From the NCBI GenBank assembly GCA_017452945.1, contig JAFTLD010000012.1, forward strand, positions 1 to 30,600: 30,600 nt of DNA, written 5' to 3'. The translations under genes and the position numbers were made by a program. Every line of letters begins with the position of its first letter. Position 1 is the stretch's first letter. This DNA is from Clostridia bacterium (GTDB lineage Bacteria > Bacillota_A > Clostridia > Oscillospirales > CAG-272). Below, piece after piece: positions 8,101 to 16,999 of this stretch. The notes below the pieces were generated by a model. It searched no databases and was not told where the DNA came from. It saw nothing but the letters and a program-made list of their open reading frames with translations.

Positions 8101-10908
8101 TTACGCAAGCTCCACCAAAACGGTGCAGATCGCATACGGTGCGCTTGTACCACTCGCGCTGTTCCCATTGAAAGCAACGTCACCGATAATGCTCTCATGT
8201 ACATCGGTATAGTATGCTGCCTTGATCGGCTGCGCAAAGGTCAACGACCAATCGGTCGGCTCAGCACCTACGTTGTGCATGCGCACCACAAAGGCCTTGC
8301 CCTGTTCCGAAGTTTTGAGCGCAGTCACGCGCATCTCGCCCTGCACACGCAGCATTTGCTCGCAAAGCTTGATTGTGCCCTCGCGCTTGCCAAGATCAGC
8401 AGTACAATAAGAAATGGGATGCACAAATGCATCTGCCATGCGGTACAGTTCGCGATCCCCCTTATCGGGATGGCACACGCCCACACCTATGCGAATGCGA
8501 TGAATACCGTACTCCGGACACGGATCGGGATCATACGATCCGCGTACCAGCGACAGGGCGATCATGCCCTCGGTATAGCGGAAGCCGTACTTGCTGTCCG
8601 AGATCAGCATCAGTGCAGCGCCCTTGTCCCCAAGCGGCACAGCAAAGGATGAAGCAGGCACATCATAATTATACCGTGCACGGTCAACCGTGCCAAAAGG
8701 CACGTCAAAGCGGCATTTTTCGGACGCATACGAAAACGGCAGCGCGAAATTCAGCTGCGGCACACTTTTGCCGGGAATACCGATCTCATGGAAATCCACC
8801 GTGACCTCATACTGCAAAAATCTGCTATCCTCGTCCAGACGTATCTGCACCTCTAAATGCGACCGCTCGGCAAAATCCAGATAATAGCTGATCAGCTTGC
8901 ACCGATTTGTGGTATCCGTGCGGTTGATGCGCACGTTTGCGCTCTGTTGGATATTCTCCACCTTCATATAATCGCCCACACGCCAGGAGGTCATATTACG
9001 AATCGTACTCTCGGTGATGTGACGGAAATATGCACTGCTGCTGTCCACAAGCACGCTGCCGCTTTCCTTATCGGTCAGAGAGGTCAGCTCAGCAGTTCTG
9101 CAATCAAATACCGCCTTGATATACCTGTTTTCCAGCACGATCTCGTCACGCGCGTGGGTATCGGTGCGCTCATACATCAGCGGCACAACGTCTTTGCCCT
9201 GCTCGGGTGCGCAATCCAGAATATAGGACGCAAAACCGAACGCAGGCACCTTGACGTGTACTGCAAACTTGCAAAAGGTATGTCCCCAATACCACGTGCC
9301 GTCCTGTATGAACTGATGCTCTGTCACCTGTCCGTCGGGCGTTGACCAACGTGCGGTAGCAATATTATAGCTCCAGTCATAGATGGTACAATCGGTGGTA
9401 CCGTCAAAATCATACTGCGTTGGATTAAAGAAATGCACCAGTCTGCGCATCCCCATGCCGCGCTCGGTAGCAGGCATGCGGTAATAGTTGGTGGGCGAAG
9501 TATTATGTCCGACACCGCCCCCCTCGGAGATCGAATCAGGCTCATCCGGGAGTTCAATTCCCGTGGTATCAATGCAGGACGCGATATATCTCATGCCCGC
9601 ATTGGCATTGGTACCGATATAGGCAAGGCTGTCCTGGAACTTACCCATGGTATGCTCTCTGGTTTCCGGCACACCCGAGCCCGGCAGAATGTCATGGAAA
9701 TGGTTGAACAAAATGCCCTTCCAAGCCTCGCGAAAGCTCCCTGCAAAATCCATGCCGCCCAGCATAGCTGCCTCGGTGCAGATCGCTTCCGCCTCAAAGG
9801 CGCGTGCTTCCCCTATGCGGTTGGCCATTTTGATACGGGATTGCGAGGTATAGCAGCCGTCAAACAAAAAATTCAGCTCCCCCTCAACCACGGGAAGTGT
9901 GCTGCGGTACTGCTCCAGCTCTGCAAAAAACGCAGCATAGGTGGAAAACAGAATGGTGGGCATGATAGGCCAGGAAGACATACGCATCAGCCTTTCCACG
10001 TCGCGTCTGGTTGGTCCGCCTCCATGATCGCCCACACCGTATACGTTGAGAATGATATTTGCCCCCTGTGCCTTGCATTGCATGGGAATATCCCACATCA
10101 TGTTTTCTTCAATGGTGGTGTTATACCAGTGTGGCTCGCGGTACACAAGCAGTTCTCCGCCTGCTCTGCTGCGCCACACGTAGGCATTCTGCCCCTGCGT
10201 GCCATTGCCGCGGCAATGATAATAATATTTGACACCTCCGGCCGCGCAGATCTCGGGAACAGAAATATTATGTCCAAAGGTATCCGGCTCAAAATCAAAA
10301 TCAAACGCGCTTGTCGGCAGCTCCAGAAGCGCGGACAGGTAACGTCTTGTATACAAAATATGTCTTGCCAGGGATTCGCCCGAAGCCATGTTTTTGTCGG
10401 TTTCCACCCAAGTGGATGCCGTGACCTCCCAACGACCTTCGCGGATTCGCTGCTTGATCTCATCCAACATATAAGGCGCGTATTTTTCCACAATCTCATA
10501 GGTTGAAGCCTGCGACTGCCCAAAGGTCAGCTGCGGATACTCCTTCATCAGATTGAGCACTGTGCGGAAGGTATCGACCGTAACAGCCACCGTTTCCTGA
10601 TACCCCCACATCCAGTTCATATCAATATGCGCATGCGCCACGCTGTGAACGCGATAGGTCTTTGCATCCTTGCTAAGCGGCATGAGCATCTGCTCTGCCT
10701 GCAGTGCGGATGCCTTTGTCAGCACCTCACCGTCGCCACGGATCGCCTCGCACAGCCAAAGGATAGCATCCTTCACCGTTTCGTCATACTTTCCATCCAG
10801 GGCACGGGAGAGATTGGCAGCATAATTAAGCTGGCTGACAATCCTGGCAGCATACTGTGAGGATCCAAGAAATTTCTGTAACCATTGTAATTCGTTGTAC
10901 GGGATCAT
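8101..10908 (-). CDS. GH38 alpha-mannosidase
   Basis: A 935-residue cytoplasmic glycoside hydrolase with no signal peptide. The GH38 zinc site is visible: HAHIDMNW (His94, Asp96), FDFEPDTFGH with Asp209 matching the catalytic nucleophile that also binds zinc, and FNHFHDILPGSG (His405 region) as the later ligand. The N-terminal catalytic barrel is followed by a three-helix region and C-terminal beta domains ending near PIKAAYYTDVHESIIG. GH38 enzymes remove alpha-linked mannose and use Zn2+. Absence of a secretion signal implies action on imported mannosides. The start at 10908 is set by AGGAGGT about 8 nt upstream (leftward). It is transcribed alone and ends at the shared terminator. Confidence 0.95.
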   Translation of the reverse strand: MIPYNELQWLQKFLGSSQYAARIVSQLNYAANLSRALDGKYDETVKDAILWLCEAIRGDGEVLTKASALQAEQMLMPLSKDAKTYRVHSVAHAHIDMNWMWGYQETVAVTVDTFRTVLNLMKEYPQLTFGQSQASTYEIVEKYAPYMLDEIKQRIREGRWEVTASTWVETDKNMASGESLARHILYTRRYLSALLELPTSAFDFDFEPDTFGHNISVPEICAAGGVKYYYHCRGNGTQGQNAYVWRSRAGGELLVYREPHWYNTTIEENMMWDIPMQCKAQGANIILNVYGVGDHGGGPTRRDVERLMRMSSWPIMPTILFSTYAAFFAELEQYRSTLPVVEGELNFLFDGCYTSQSRIKMANRIGEARAFEAEAICTEAAMLGGMDFAGSFREAWKGILFNHFHDILPGSGVPETREHTMGKFQDSLAYIGTNANAGMRYIASCIDTTGIELPDEPDSISEGGGVGHNTSPTNYYRMPATERGMGMRRLVHFFNPTQYDFDGTTDCTIYDWSYNIATARWSTPDGQVTEHQFIQDGTWYWGHTFCKFAVHVKVPAFGFASYILDCAPEQGKDVVPLMYERTDTHARDEIVLENRYIKAVFDCRTAELTSLTDKESGSVLVDSSSAYFRHITESTIRNMTSWRVGDYMKVENIQQSANVRINRTDTTNRCKLISYYLDFAERSHLEVQIRLDEDSRFLQYEVTVDFHEIGIPGKSVPQLNFALPFSYASEKCRFDVPFGTVDRARYNYDVPASSFAVPLGDKGAALMLISDSKYGFRYTEGMIALSLVRGSYDPDPCPEYGIHRIRIGVGVCHPDKGDRELYRMADAFVHPISYCTADLGKREGTIKLCEQMLRVQGEMRVTALKTSEQGKAFVVRMHNVGAEPTDWSLTFAQPIKAAYYTDVHESIIGDVAFNGNSASGTSAPYAICTVLVELA

Positions 10909-10940
10909 AGCAAAAACCTCCTGATTTCTTATCTGCCTTC

Positions 10941-10949
10941 ATTATATCA
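10941..10949 (-). promoter_or_regulatory. Extended -10 promoter element for the alpha-mannosidase
   Basis: Read leftward, TGATATAAT ends 32 nt before the start codon. No good -35 hexamer is present at the right distance, so activator help or dependence on the extended -10 is possible. Confidence 0.5.
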
Positions 10950-11064
10950 CATTTTCTGCTCCTGCGTGGGATTCTGTAAAAAAATATTTGCATATTTTTA
11001 TACTTTTTTTATTTTCGGTGAAACCTTTTGGGTAAAATGGCGTCTATATAGATAGGGACAAATC

Positions 11065-11093
11065 TTGACACGATTTGACATTTGTGTTATACT
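11065..11093 (+). promoter_or_regulatory. Promoter for the small membrane protein gene
   Basis: TTGACA (11065-11070) and TATACT (11088-11093) with a 17-nt spacer. A second TTGACA at 11075-11080 is too close to the -10 element to be used. Confidence 0.75.
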
Positions 11094-11124
11094 GAAATAT
11101 CTGTTTGGGAAGGGAGATGTGCGC

Positions 11125-11520
11125 ATGAAAAAAGGATACTTCAAGCAACTTGTGCTCAAGGCTGTACAGTTTATTCTCAATCCGCGTCTTTTACTATGCT
11201 TTGGCATTGCCTGGATGATCACCAACGGCTGGTCCTACGTCATGCTTGCCATAGGCACGTGGCTTGGCATCCCTTGGATGATCGCGGTTGCCACCGCTTA
11301 CCTGACTATTTTGTGGCTGCCCTCCCCCGAAAAGATTTTGACATGCGCTATTGCTATCATACTGTTGCGTCTGATCTTCCCCAAGGATAAGCACACGCTG
11401 GGCGTGCTGCAGGATATGCGCCGCGCGGCCATTGACGCCTTTAAGAACAGAAAGAAAAAGAAAAAACAAAAGAAAAACGACTCCGAAGACGGAGTCGGGC
11501 AAGAAACCGAGTCAAACTGA
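11125..11520 (+). CDS. Small membrane protein, function unknown
   Basis: A 131-residue protein that I do not recognise. It has about three hydrophobic segments (residues 15-35, 37-57 and 64-85) joined by short loops, then a highly basic tail with a Lys run (RKKKKKQKK), and an acidic end. The start at 11125 is set by GAAGGGAG 8 nt upstream; an ATG at 11117 is out of frame, and an in-frame ATG at 11065 overlaps the promoter. The last codons are encoded by two hairpins, the second being the transcription terminator. The basic tail could bind nucleic acid or lipid head groups, but nothing in the context fixes a role. Confidence 0.65.
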   Translation: MKKGYFKQLVLKAVQFILNPRLLLCFGIAWMITNGWSYVMLAIGTWLGIPWMIAVATAYLTILWLPSPEKILTCAIAIILLRLIFPKDKHTLGVLQDMRRAAIDAFKNRKKKKKQKKNDSEDGVGQETESN

Positions 11521-11536
11521 CTCGGTTTCTTTACAT
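11501..11536 (+). terminator. Bidirectional terminator overlapping the end of the coding region
   Basis: AAGAAACCGAGTCA (11501-11514) pairs with TGACTCGGTTTCTT (11518-11531) around AAC, and the stop codon lies in the loop and second arm. TTTAC and ATTTTTATC follow. It separates two convergent genes. Confidence 0.8.
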
Positions 11537-11547
11537 TTTTATCATTT

Positions 11548-12474
11548 TTACACAAGACGCAGCTTTCTCTTAACGACCTCACCGTCAAAGACAATGTACG
11601 AATGCGAATCTGCGCCAAAGCCCGCTTTGATCTCATGGCCGTCCAGCATACAGGAAAGCTCGTGCGGGAACTCCGCAACTCCGGTATCCAACAAATCATA
11701 GACCATGCTGTTGACCACCAGCTCGTTAACCTTACCCACTCTGCGATAGCAGATATCATAACCCTCAACTTGATATTGCAGCAGTACACGGTTCTTTGTG
11801 CTGAAATCCGCCATATGCAGTGCGGGAGAATTGGCCTTGGTGGGCTCGGATTGCTCGGATTGAGCTGCATCCCCATCCTGTTGCATTTGCACTTCTTCTG
11901 TGCTCTGCTCGGGAACGGGCACGAATGCTTCTCCGCTGAACTCGGCCGCCTGCGCCTTGACCTCTTTAAGACGGAAATGCGCAATCACTCCACGGATCAG
12001 GATGAACAGCACCCATGCATGGAACAGATAATCCATGATGAGATCTACGTGGACGCCGTAATACAAAATCAAAAACAGCGTATCAATCACAAACAAAACC
12101 GTGGCCGCGATCATCCAACCGACACGCTTTTTGGAAAGAGCCCAGCAAAGCACGTAAAGTCCCACCGCAATCACGGCAGGCACCAGCATCACGTACAAAA
12201 ACCACATGGGCATCATATCCGCTTGCGTCACGCCCATTTCTGCGTACTCTTCTGCGGAGAGCATGATCCCCGTCCAGAACGCGCCCTCGGACACCATGGT
12301 ATACGGAAAAGTGCAAGAAAACAAAAAATAAGTAGAACCGCCAAACACTGCCAGCACGCAGTTGAGCACGGTGAATGCGACGGCAATCAGCAAATTGACA
12401 CGGGCACTGTTGTACTGCGATTCATACAGCTCACCCTTTGTCATGCTGCGCGCGCCTGTTGTGAATTTTGCCAT
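11548..12474 (-). CDS. Four-helix membrane protein with soluble C-terminal domain, function unknown
   Basis: A 308-residue protein that I do not recognise. Hydrophobic segments lie at about 27-47, 90-112, 118-140 and 147-166. An acidic Gln/Glu-rich linker follows (about 170-225), then a C-terminal soluble domain of about 80 residues with alternating hydrophobics (VLLQYQVEGYDICYRRVGKV and a final VKRKLRLV). The start at 12474 is chosen because CTTTGGAGG lies 7 nt upstream (leftward) and a good promoter lies just beyond; a longer frame to 12675 has no such signals. It is convergent with the small membrane protein and divergent from the isomerase/esterase operon. Confidence 0.7.
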   Translation of the reverse strand: MAKFTTGARSMTKGELYESQYNSARVNLLIAVAFTVLNCVLAVFGGSTYFLFSCTFPYTMVSEGAFWTGIMLSAEEYAEMGVTQADMMPMWFLYVMLVPAVIAVGLYVLCWALSKKRVGWMIAATVLFVIDTLFLILYYGVHVDLIMDYLFHAWVLFILIRGVIAHFRLKEVKAQAAEFSGEAFVPVPEQSTEEVQMQQDGDAAQSEQSEPTKANSPALHMADFSTKNRVLLQYQVEGYDICYRRVGKVNELVVNSMVYDLLDTGVAEFPHELSCMLDGHEIKAGFGADSHSYIVFDGEVVKRKLRLV

Positions 12475-12502
12475 ATAAGACCTCCAAAGCTTTGATATTC
12501 TT

Positions 12503-12531
12503 ATGATACTACCAATTGGCCGTTTTGTCAA
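12503..12531 (-). promoter_or_regulatory. Promoter for the leftward four-helix membrane protein
   Basis: Read leftward, TTGACA (12526-12531) and TATCAT (12503-12508) are 17 nt apart, placing the start of transcription shortly before the ribosome binding site. Confidence 0.7.
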
Positions 12532-12635
12532 GCCCGGTGGAAAGTACCCCTTACTTATATAAACGTTTTTTTTACAAAAAAGTTCAACGTTTTTGCAAAT
12601 TTTTTCAAAAAATTTTTTCTCTCTTCTCATAGTGA

Positions 12636-12664
12636 TTGACAATCGGCCCAAAATGGTATAAAAT
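12636..12664 (+). promoter_or_regulatory. Promoter for the isomerase-esterase operon
   Basis: TTGACA (12636-12641) and TAAAAT (12659-12664) with a 17-nt spacer. The preceding 90 nt are A/T-tract rich (12560-12625) and could act as an UP element. Confidence 0.65.
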
Positions 12665-12703
12665 GAAAGCAACAAAAAAATCCCCTATCAAGGAGGCATG
12701 ATT

Positions 12704-13480
12704 ATGAAGATCGGTATTTGCGCTCCTCCTCAATACTGGGAGGCAGCAAAAAACACAGGATATGACCACGTAGAGTGGAACTTTTCGGTCACGGCAAGCT
12801 ACACCGAGGAGCAAATGCAACAATATATTGCGCTCAAGGACTCTCTTGGCTTGCTCGTTCCCTCTTTCAACGGCTTTTTCCCCGGTGGTCACCCCATGTT
12901 TGGGGAAGATCGGGCAGGCATTGAGGCATGGGTGCGAGAATACTCCAAGGACGGCTTTGCGCGCGCTGCACGCTTTGGTGTGGACGTTGCCGTGATGGGC
13001 TCCGGCTATGCTCGCAACGTTCCCGAGGGCATGGAGCTTGCCGAAGCCAAGGATCGTTTTGCACGCCTGATGTACATTTTAGGCGAGGAAGGCAAGGCGG
13101 CAGGCGTTCGTGTTGCCATTGAGCCGCTGCAGGCAAAGGAGACCAATTTCCTGCACACGCTGCAAGAGGGCGCGGAGATCTGCGACATGGTAGGCCACTC
13201 CCACGTGGGCCTGACGCTGGACATCTTCCATATCTGGGCAGGCGGTGAACCCTTGTCCAACATTGAAAAATTCAAGCAGTACATTTTCCACGCACACATC
13301 GCGCGTCCGCAGGCTGACCGCAAAGCTCCCACGATCGAGGATCTTGCGGATTGCCTTGTTTGGCGTGACGCAATGCGTGCCATCGGATACGACGACAAGA
13401 TCTCGCTGGAACCGGTATATTCCCCTGACTTTATCGGTGATATCACAGGTGCATATCCCGTACTCAAAGAATTTCGCTAA
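12704..13480 (+). CDS. TIM-barrel sugar phosphate isomerase/epimerase family protein
   Basis: A 258-residue cytoplasmic protein of the xylose isomerase-like TIM-barrel (AP endonuclease family 2) superfamily. Metal-binding positions are visible: Glu140 (VAIEPL), Asp173 with His176 (LTLDIFHIW), His196/His198 (FHAHIA) and Glu236 (ISLEPV). Relatives include hydroxypyruvate isomerases, tagatose/psicose epimerases and IolE/IolI-type enzymes; the substrate cannot be read from sequence. The start at 12704 has AAGGAGG at a 7-nt spacing, whereas the ATG at 12698 is only 1 nt from it. It is followed 11 nt later by the CE15-like esterase, whose ribosome binding site overlaps this gene's stop, so both probably act on one substrate. 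Confidence 0.85.
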   Translation: MKIGICAPPQYWEAAKNTGYDHVEWNFSVTASYTEEQMQQYIALKDSLGLLVPSFNGFFPGGHPMFGEDRAGIEAWVREYSKDGFARAARFGVDVAVMGSGYARNVPEGMELAEAKDRFARLMYILGEEGKAAGVRVAIEPLQAKETNFLHTLQEGAEICDMVGHSHVGLTLDIFHIWAGGEPLSNIEKFKQYIFHAHIARPQADRKAPTIEDLADCLVWRDAMRAIGYDDKISLEPVYSPDFIGDITGAYPVLKEFR

Positions 13481-13491
13481 TGGAGGCATAT

Positions 13492-14682
13492 ATGGAAAAA
13501 TTTGTTTATCCCGAAATGCTCAACGTAACCAAGTATGAAGTTTACGGCAAATTGCCCGACCTCTTTACCTTTGACGACGGCACGCGTATGACCTCGCCCG
13601 ATCAATGGGAAGCGCGCCGTGCTGAGATCTACAAGCAGGCTGTCGAGCTGCAATACGGCACCATGCCCCCCGCGCCCGAGGTGCTGGAGATTGAGGAGCT
13701 TTACATTGGTGGCAAGGGACACCTGAACACCTACCGCATCACGGCAGGCACAAAGCAAAAGCAGGTTTCCTTTATTGCCAAGCTGTTTCTGCCCGATTGG
13801 GGTGTGCCTACCCCCACTCCCCTGCCTCCCGTAATCGTGGACGGTGACCTTGCCTTCGGTTATGCCTTTGATAAGGAATTTTTACACGCTGCTTTGGACG
13901 AGGGTGTGGCATGGATGCTGTTTGACCGCACCGAGCTCGCGCCTGACATTCAGTTCAAGGGACGCGGCATCGGCCCCTTACACGAGGTATATCCCGACTA
14001 CACCTTCGGTGCACTGGGTGCGTGGGCATGGGGATATTCCCGCTGCGTGGACGCTTTGGAAAAAATTGCGCTGACCAATATGGATTGCGTTGTATTCTCG
14101 GGTCACTCGCGCGGAGGAAAAACCGCAGCCCTTGCGGGCGTACTGGACACGCGCGCAGCCATTGTCAATCCGAATGAAACCTGCGCAGGTGCTTGCTCCT
14201 GCTACCGCCTGTACCTTGAGGGCGAATACTTGGGCAACAACGACCCCAACCGCGCATTGATGCTGAAAAGGAGCGAACGCCTTTGCGACCTTTGGGCAAA
14301 CTTTGACTTCTGGATGGGCCCGGATCTCGGCGAATATGCCGACCGCCCCGAGGATCTTCCGTTTGATGCGCACTCGCTCAAAGCAATGGTCGCTCCTCGC
14401 ACGCTGTTCGTTTCCGAGGCGGCAGGTGACCTCTGGGGCTGCCCCATTGGTTCTTGGCAAACCACGCTGGCTGCTGCCGAGGTATTCAAATACCTGGGCG
14501 TACCCGAAAACCTATATTGGTATTTCCGTCCCGGTACGCATGCGCACATGCCCGTAGACGTACAGATGCTTGTCAACATCATCAAACAAAAGACCACGGG
14601 CGCTCCCGCAGACGAAAAATTCTTCCACACCTCCTTTGAAGAGCCTGAGCTGATCTTTGATTGGCGTGCACCCGAAAACTGA
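13492..14682 (+). CDS. CE15-like (glucuronoyl esterase-type) alpha/beta hydrolase
   Basis: A 396-residue alpha/beta hydrolase without a signal peptide. The nucleophile elbow is GHSRGGK with Ser206, close to the CE15 signature GCSRxGK. The Glu of IVNPNET (Glu229) falls where many CE15 enzymes carry their catalytic acid, and GTHAHMP (His350, His352) supplies the histidine. LPFDAHSLKAMVAPRTLFVSEA and YLGVPENLYWYF also match CE15 style. CE15 enzymes cleave esters between glucuronate and lignin or alcohols and are normally secreted; a cytoplasmic form suggests an imported uronate ester or another acyl sugar. The start at 13492 follows TGGAGG at 13481-13486; the ATG at 13480 contains the first base of that site and is rejected. 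Confidence 0.82.
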   Translation: MEKFVYPEMLNVTKYEVYGKLPDLFTFDDGTRMTSPDQWEARRAEIYKQAVELQYGTMPPAPEVLEIEELYIGGKGHLNTYRITAGTKQKQVSFIAKLFLPDWGVPTPTPLPPVIVDGDLAFGYAFDKEFLHAALDEGVAWMLFDRTELAPDIQFKGRGIGPLHEVYPDYTFGALGAWAWGYSRCVDALEKIALTNMDCVVFSGHSRGGKTAALAGVLDTRAAIVNPNETCAGACSCYRLYLEGEYLGNNDPNRALMLKRSERLCDLWANFDFWMGPDLGEYADRPEDLPFDAHSLKAMVAPRTLFVSEAAGDLWGCPIGSWQTTLAAAEVFKYLGVPENLYWYFRPGTHAHMPVDVQMLVNIIKQKTTGAPADEKFFHTSFEEPELIFDWRAPEN

Positions 14683-14696
14683 TTTGTGAAAAACCT

Positions 14697-14728
14697 TATA
14701 AAAGCCGAGACTTTGTCCCGGTTTTTTG
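14697..14728 (+). terminator. Weak intrinsic terminator candidate
   Basis: AAAAGCCG faces CCGGTTTTTT around a 10-nt loop with imperfect pairing, followed by TGTG. It lies between the esterase gene and the next promoter. Confidence 0.4.
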
Positions 14729-14757
14729 TGCCTTTGGGAGAACTTGCTGTCACATGG

Positions 14758-14786
14758 TTGACCTTTGTCGGATTTTGTCTTATAAT
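14758..14786 (+). promoter_or_regulatory. Promoter for the multi-module lipoprotein
   Basis: TTGACC (14758-14763) and a perfect TATAAT (14781-14786) with a 17-nt spacer, about 35 nt before the start codon. Confidence 0.8.
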
Positions 14787-14821
14787 GAATATGACAAAAA
14801 ATAACAAGGAGAATTTGCAGC

Positions 14822-16996
14822 ATGAAATTCACCAAGATCCTGGCACTTGCGCTGGTTGCTTTGATGATGCTCTCGATCTTTGCCGCTTGTGAGAACGGCG
14901 AACAGAATGAGCAGACCACCGGAGCAGACACACAAGCTCCCACCGAAAACACTACTGAAAACACCACAGAACAGCCTACCGAGAACACAACCGAGGCTGA
15001 CACCGACGCTCCCGGTGAAGAAACCTCTACCGAGGAATCCACTACCGAGCCCATCGAACCTGCCATTACTACCATCACCATTGCCGAGGCACTTGAGCTT
15101 TGCGGTGAGGAAGGCAACATCACCACCGAGAGATACTACATCCGCGCTACCGTCGTTTCGATCACAAACGCTGCTTACGGTGCTATGATCATTGCCGACG
15201 AAACCGGTGAAATCCCCGTTTACGGCACTTACAGCGCTGACGGTGAGATCAACTACAGCGCAATGGAAGACAAGCCCTACAAGGGTGACGAGGTTCTGCT
15301 CTACTGCATCCTGCAGAACTACAACGGCACCAAAGAAGTCAAGAACGCGCGCTTAATCGAATTCACACACGCAGAGCTTGATATTGACCTTGATGCTTAT
15401 ACCGACATGTCGATAGCTGACGCAAGAGAGGCTGCCAAGGGCACAAAGATCAAGCTGGACGGCGTTGTTGCCCGCATTACCTTTGCAAACGGCTACAAGC
15501 CCAACGGCTTCTTCCTGGTTGACGACACTGCATCCATCTACGTATTTGACAGCAACGTAGCACAAAGAGTCAGCATTGGTGACAAGGTCACAGTTGCAGG
15601 TGAAAAGGACTACTGGATCCTGGATACCGAGCAAAACAACGCAGCCAACTTTGGCTACAAGGGCAGCTGCCAGATCGCAAACGCTTACTTAGTCGAGCAG
15701 GACAGCTCTCAGGATTATGCATTTGACAAGTCCTGGATCACCGAATCCTGCATCAAGGACATTCTGGAAACGCCTGTTTCCGAAAACGTAACCACCACCA
15801 TCTACAAGGTCAATGCCCTGGTCAAGAGAGTGGATGGCACCGGCTTTACCAACTACTATTTCTTTGATTTGGATGGAGAGACCGGCAACTACACCTATAC
15901 CCAGTGCAGCGGCGGTGATTTTGAATGGTTGGATACATTTGACGGCAAAATCTGCACCGTTTACATCTCCCCCATTAACTGCAAATCCACTGCAAGCGAC
16001 TGCTTCTTCCGTTTGGTACCCATTGAGGTCATTGACGAAGGCTTTACCTTTGACGTGGCAAACGCTCCCGCACACGCACTCAAATACTACGCAATGGATC
16101 AGTTTGGCACCGAATATGCAGCAGATCCCGCACTTGAGCTGATCACCTCGGTTTCCTCCGAGCTGCTTGGCTTTGAGAACGTTGTGCTGAGCTACGCTTC
16201 CTCCGATGACAGCGTACTGAGCTTTGCAACAGAGAACGGCAAGACCGTCATGCACTGCAACGCTCCCGGCACCGTTACCGTGACCGTGACCGCAACGCTT
16301 GGCAACATCAGCGCAACCGATACAGTAGAGATCCTTGTCAGTGTTGCGCCTCAGATCGAAGCAGGCAACGTACAGTCCGCCATCAATGCTGCCAAGGGTG
16401 AAACCGTCACCGTCAAGGGCATCGTTGGTCCTTCCCTTGTCAACAAATCCGGCTTCTATCTGATCGACGAGACAGGTGTGATCGCAGTTCAGACCTCCGC
16501 TGACATCATGGCAACGCTGCAGATCGGTGACGAGGTCGTGCTGAGCGGTGTCCGCCACATCAACATCAAGGATGCCACCACGCACTGCATCGGCCAGACC
16601 TGCATCAGCGATGCAACGATCCTTTCCAACACATACGGCAACCATGCATATTCCACCGCTACTTTCGTAACCGATAAGACCTTGAAGGACGTTTACGATC
16701 TGGATCCTATGGTGGACTACTCCACTACGGTATTCGTGCTTAAGGCAACCGTGACCGTTGAGGAATCCGCTTACTACTCCAACATTTACCTGACCGATGC
16801 AAACGGCACTAAGCTGCGCCTGTACTGCTCCAGCGCAAACCAGTACGGATGGCTCAAGGCATTTGCAGGACAGGAGGTCACAATTGAACTTGCGGCTTGC
16901 AACTGGAACGACAAGAGCTACTATACCGGCTGTGTACTCGCAGTTCACACCGAGGACGGCAAGGTTCTCAATACTCTGAACTTTGACGTAAAATAA
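14822..16996 (+). CDS. Large lipoprotein with tandem OB-fold-like modules and an Ig-like domain
   Basis: A 724-residue secreted lipoprotein. The signal peptide ends in the lipobox FAAC with Cys23, followed by a Thr/Glu/Asn linker (24-82). Six modules can be outlined: beta-barrel (OB-like) units at about 85-180, 196-293, 318-402, 515-600 and 618-712, and a bacterial Ig-like (Big2-type) domain at about 410-508 with GTVTVTVTATLG. The OB-like units share a pattern: an Ala-rich helix (SIADAREAAKG, NVQSAINAAKG), a VxGxV strand, a GFxLxDxTGxIxV hairpin and a GDxVxxxG turn. Such units occur in surface proteins and in the nuclease-associated YdeI/DUF-type OB family. Carbohydrate or nucleic-acid binding is possible. 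No catalytic residues are evident. AAGGAG lies 10 nt before the start. Confidence 0.8.
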   Translation: MKFTKILALALVALMMLSIFAACENGEQNEQTTGADTQAPTENTTENTTEQPTENTTEADTDAPGEETSTEESTTEPIEPAITTITIAEALELCGEEGNITTERYYIRATVVSITNAAYGAMIIADETGEIPVYGTYSADGEINYSAMEDKPYKGDEVLLYCILQNYNGTKEVKNARLIEFTHAELDIDLDAYTDMSIADAREAAKGTKIKLDGVVARITFANGYKPNGFFLVDDTASIYVFDSNVAQRVSIGDKVTVAGEKDYWILDTEQNNAANFGYKGSCQIANAYLVEQDSSQDYAFDKSWITESCIKDILETPVSENVTTTIYKVNALVKRVDGTGFTNYYFFDLDGETGNYTYTQCSGGDFEWLDTFDGKICTVYISPINCKSTASDCFFRLVPIEVIDEGFTFDVANAPAHALKYYAMDQFGTEYAADPALELITSVSSELLGFENVVLSYASSDDSVLSFATENGKTVMHCNAPGTVTVTVTATLGNISATDTVEILVSVAPQIEAGNVQSAINAAKGETVTVKGIVGPSLVNKSGFYLIDETGVIAVQTSADIMATLQIGDEVVLSGVRHINIKDATTHCIGQTCISDATILSNTYGNHAYSTATFVTDKTLKDVYDLDPMVDYSTTVFVLKATVTVEESAYYSNIYLTDANGTKLRLYCSSANQYGWLKAFAGQEVTIELAACNWNDKSYYTGCVLAVHTEDGKVLNTLNFDVK

Positions 16997-16999
16997 AAA

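Noticed and set aside
9433..10506. 357-codon plus-strand frame
   Set aside because: It is antisense to the GH38 alpha-mannosidase catalytic region and has no ribosome binding site or recognisable domain.
12698..12703. Upstream ATG for the TIM-barrel isomerase
   Set aside because: It is 1 nt from the AAGGAGG site; the ATG at 12704 has a normal 7-nt spacing.
13480..13491. Upstream ATG for the CE15-like esterase
   Set aside because: The ribosome binding site TGGAGG lies within these codons, so the start must be 13492.
15689..16948. 419-codon minus-strand frame
   Set aside because: It is the shadow of the multi-module lipoprotein and has no start signals.
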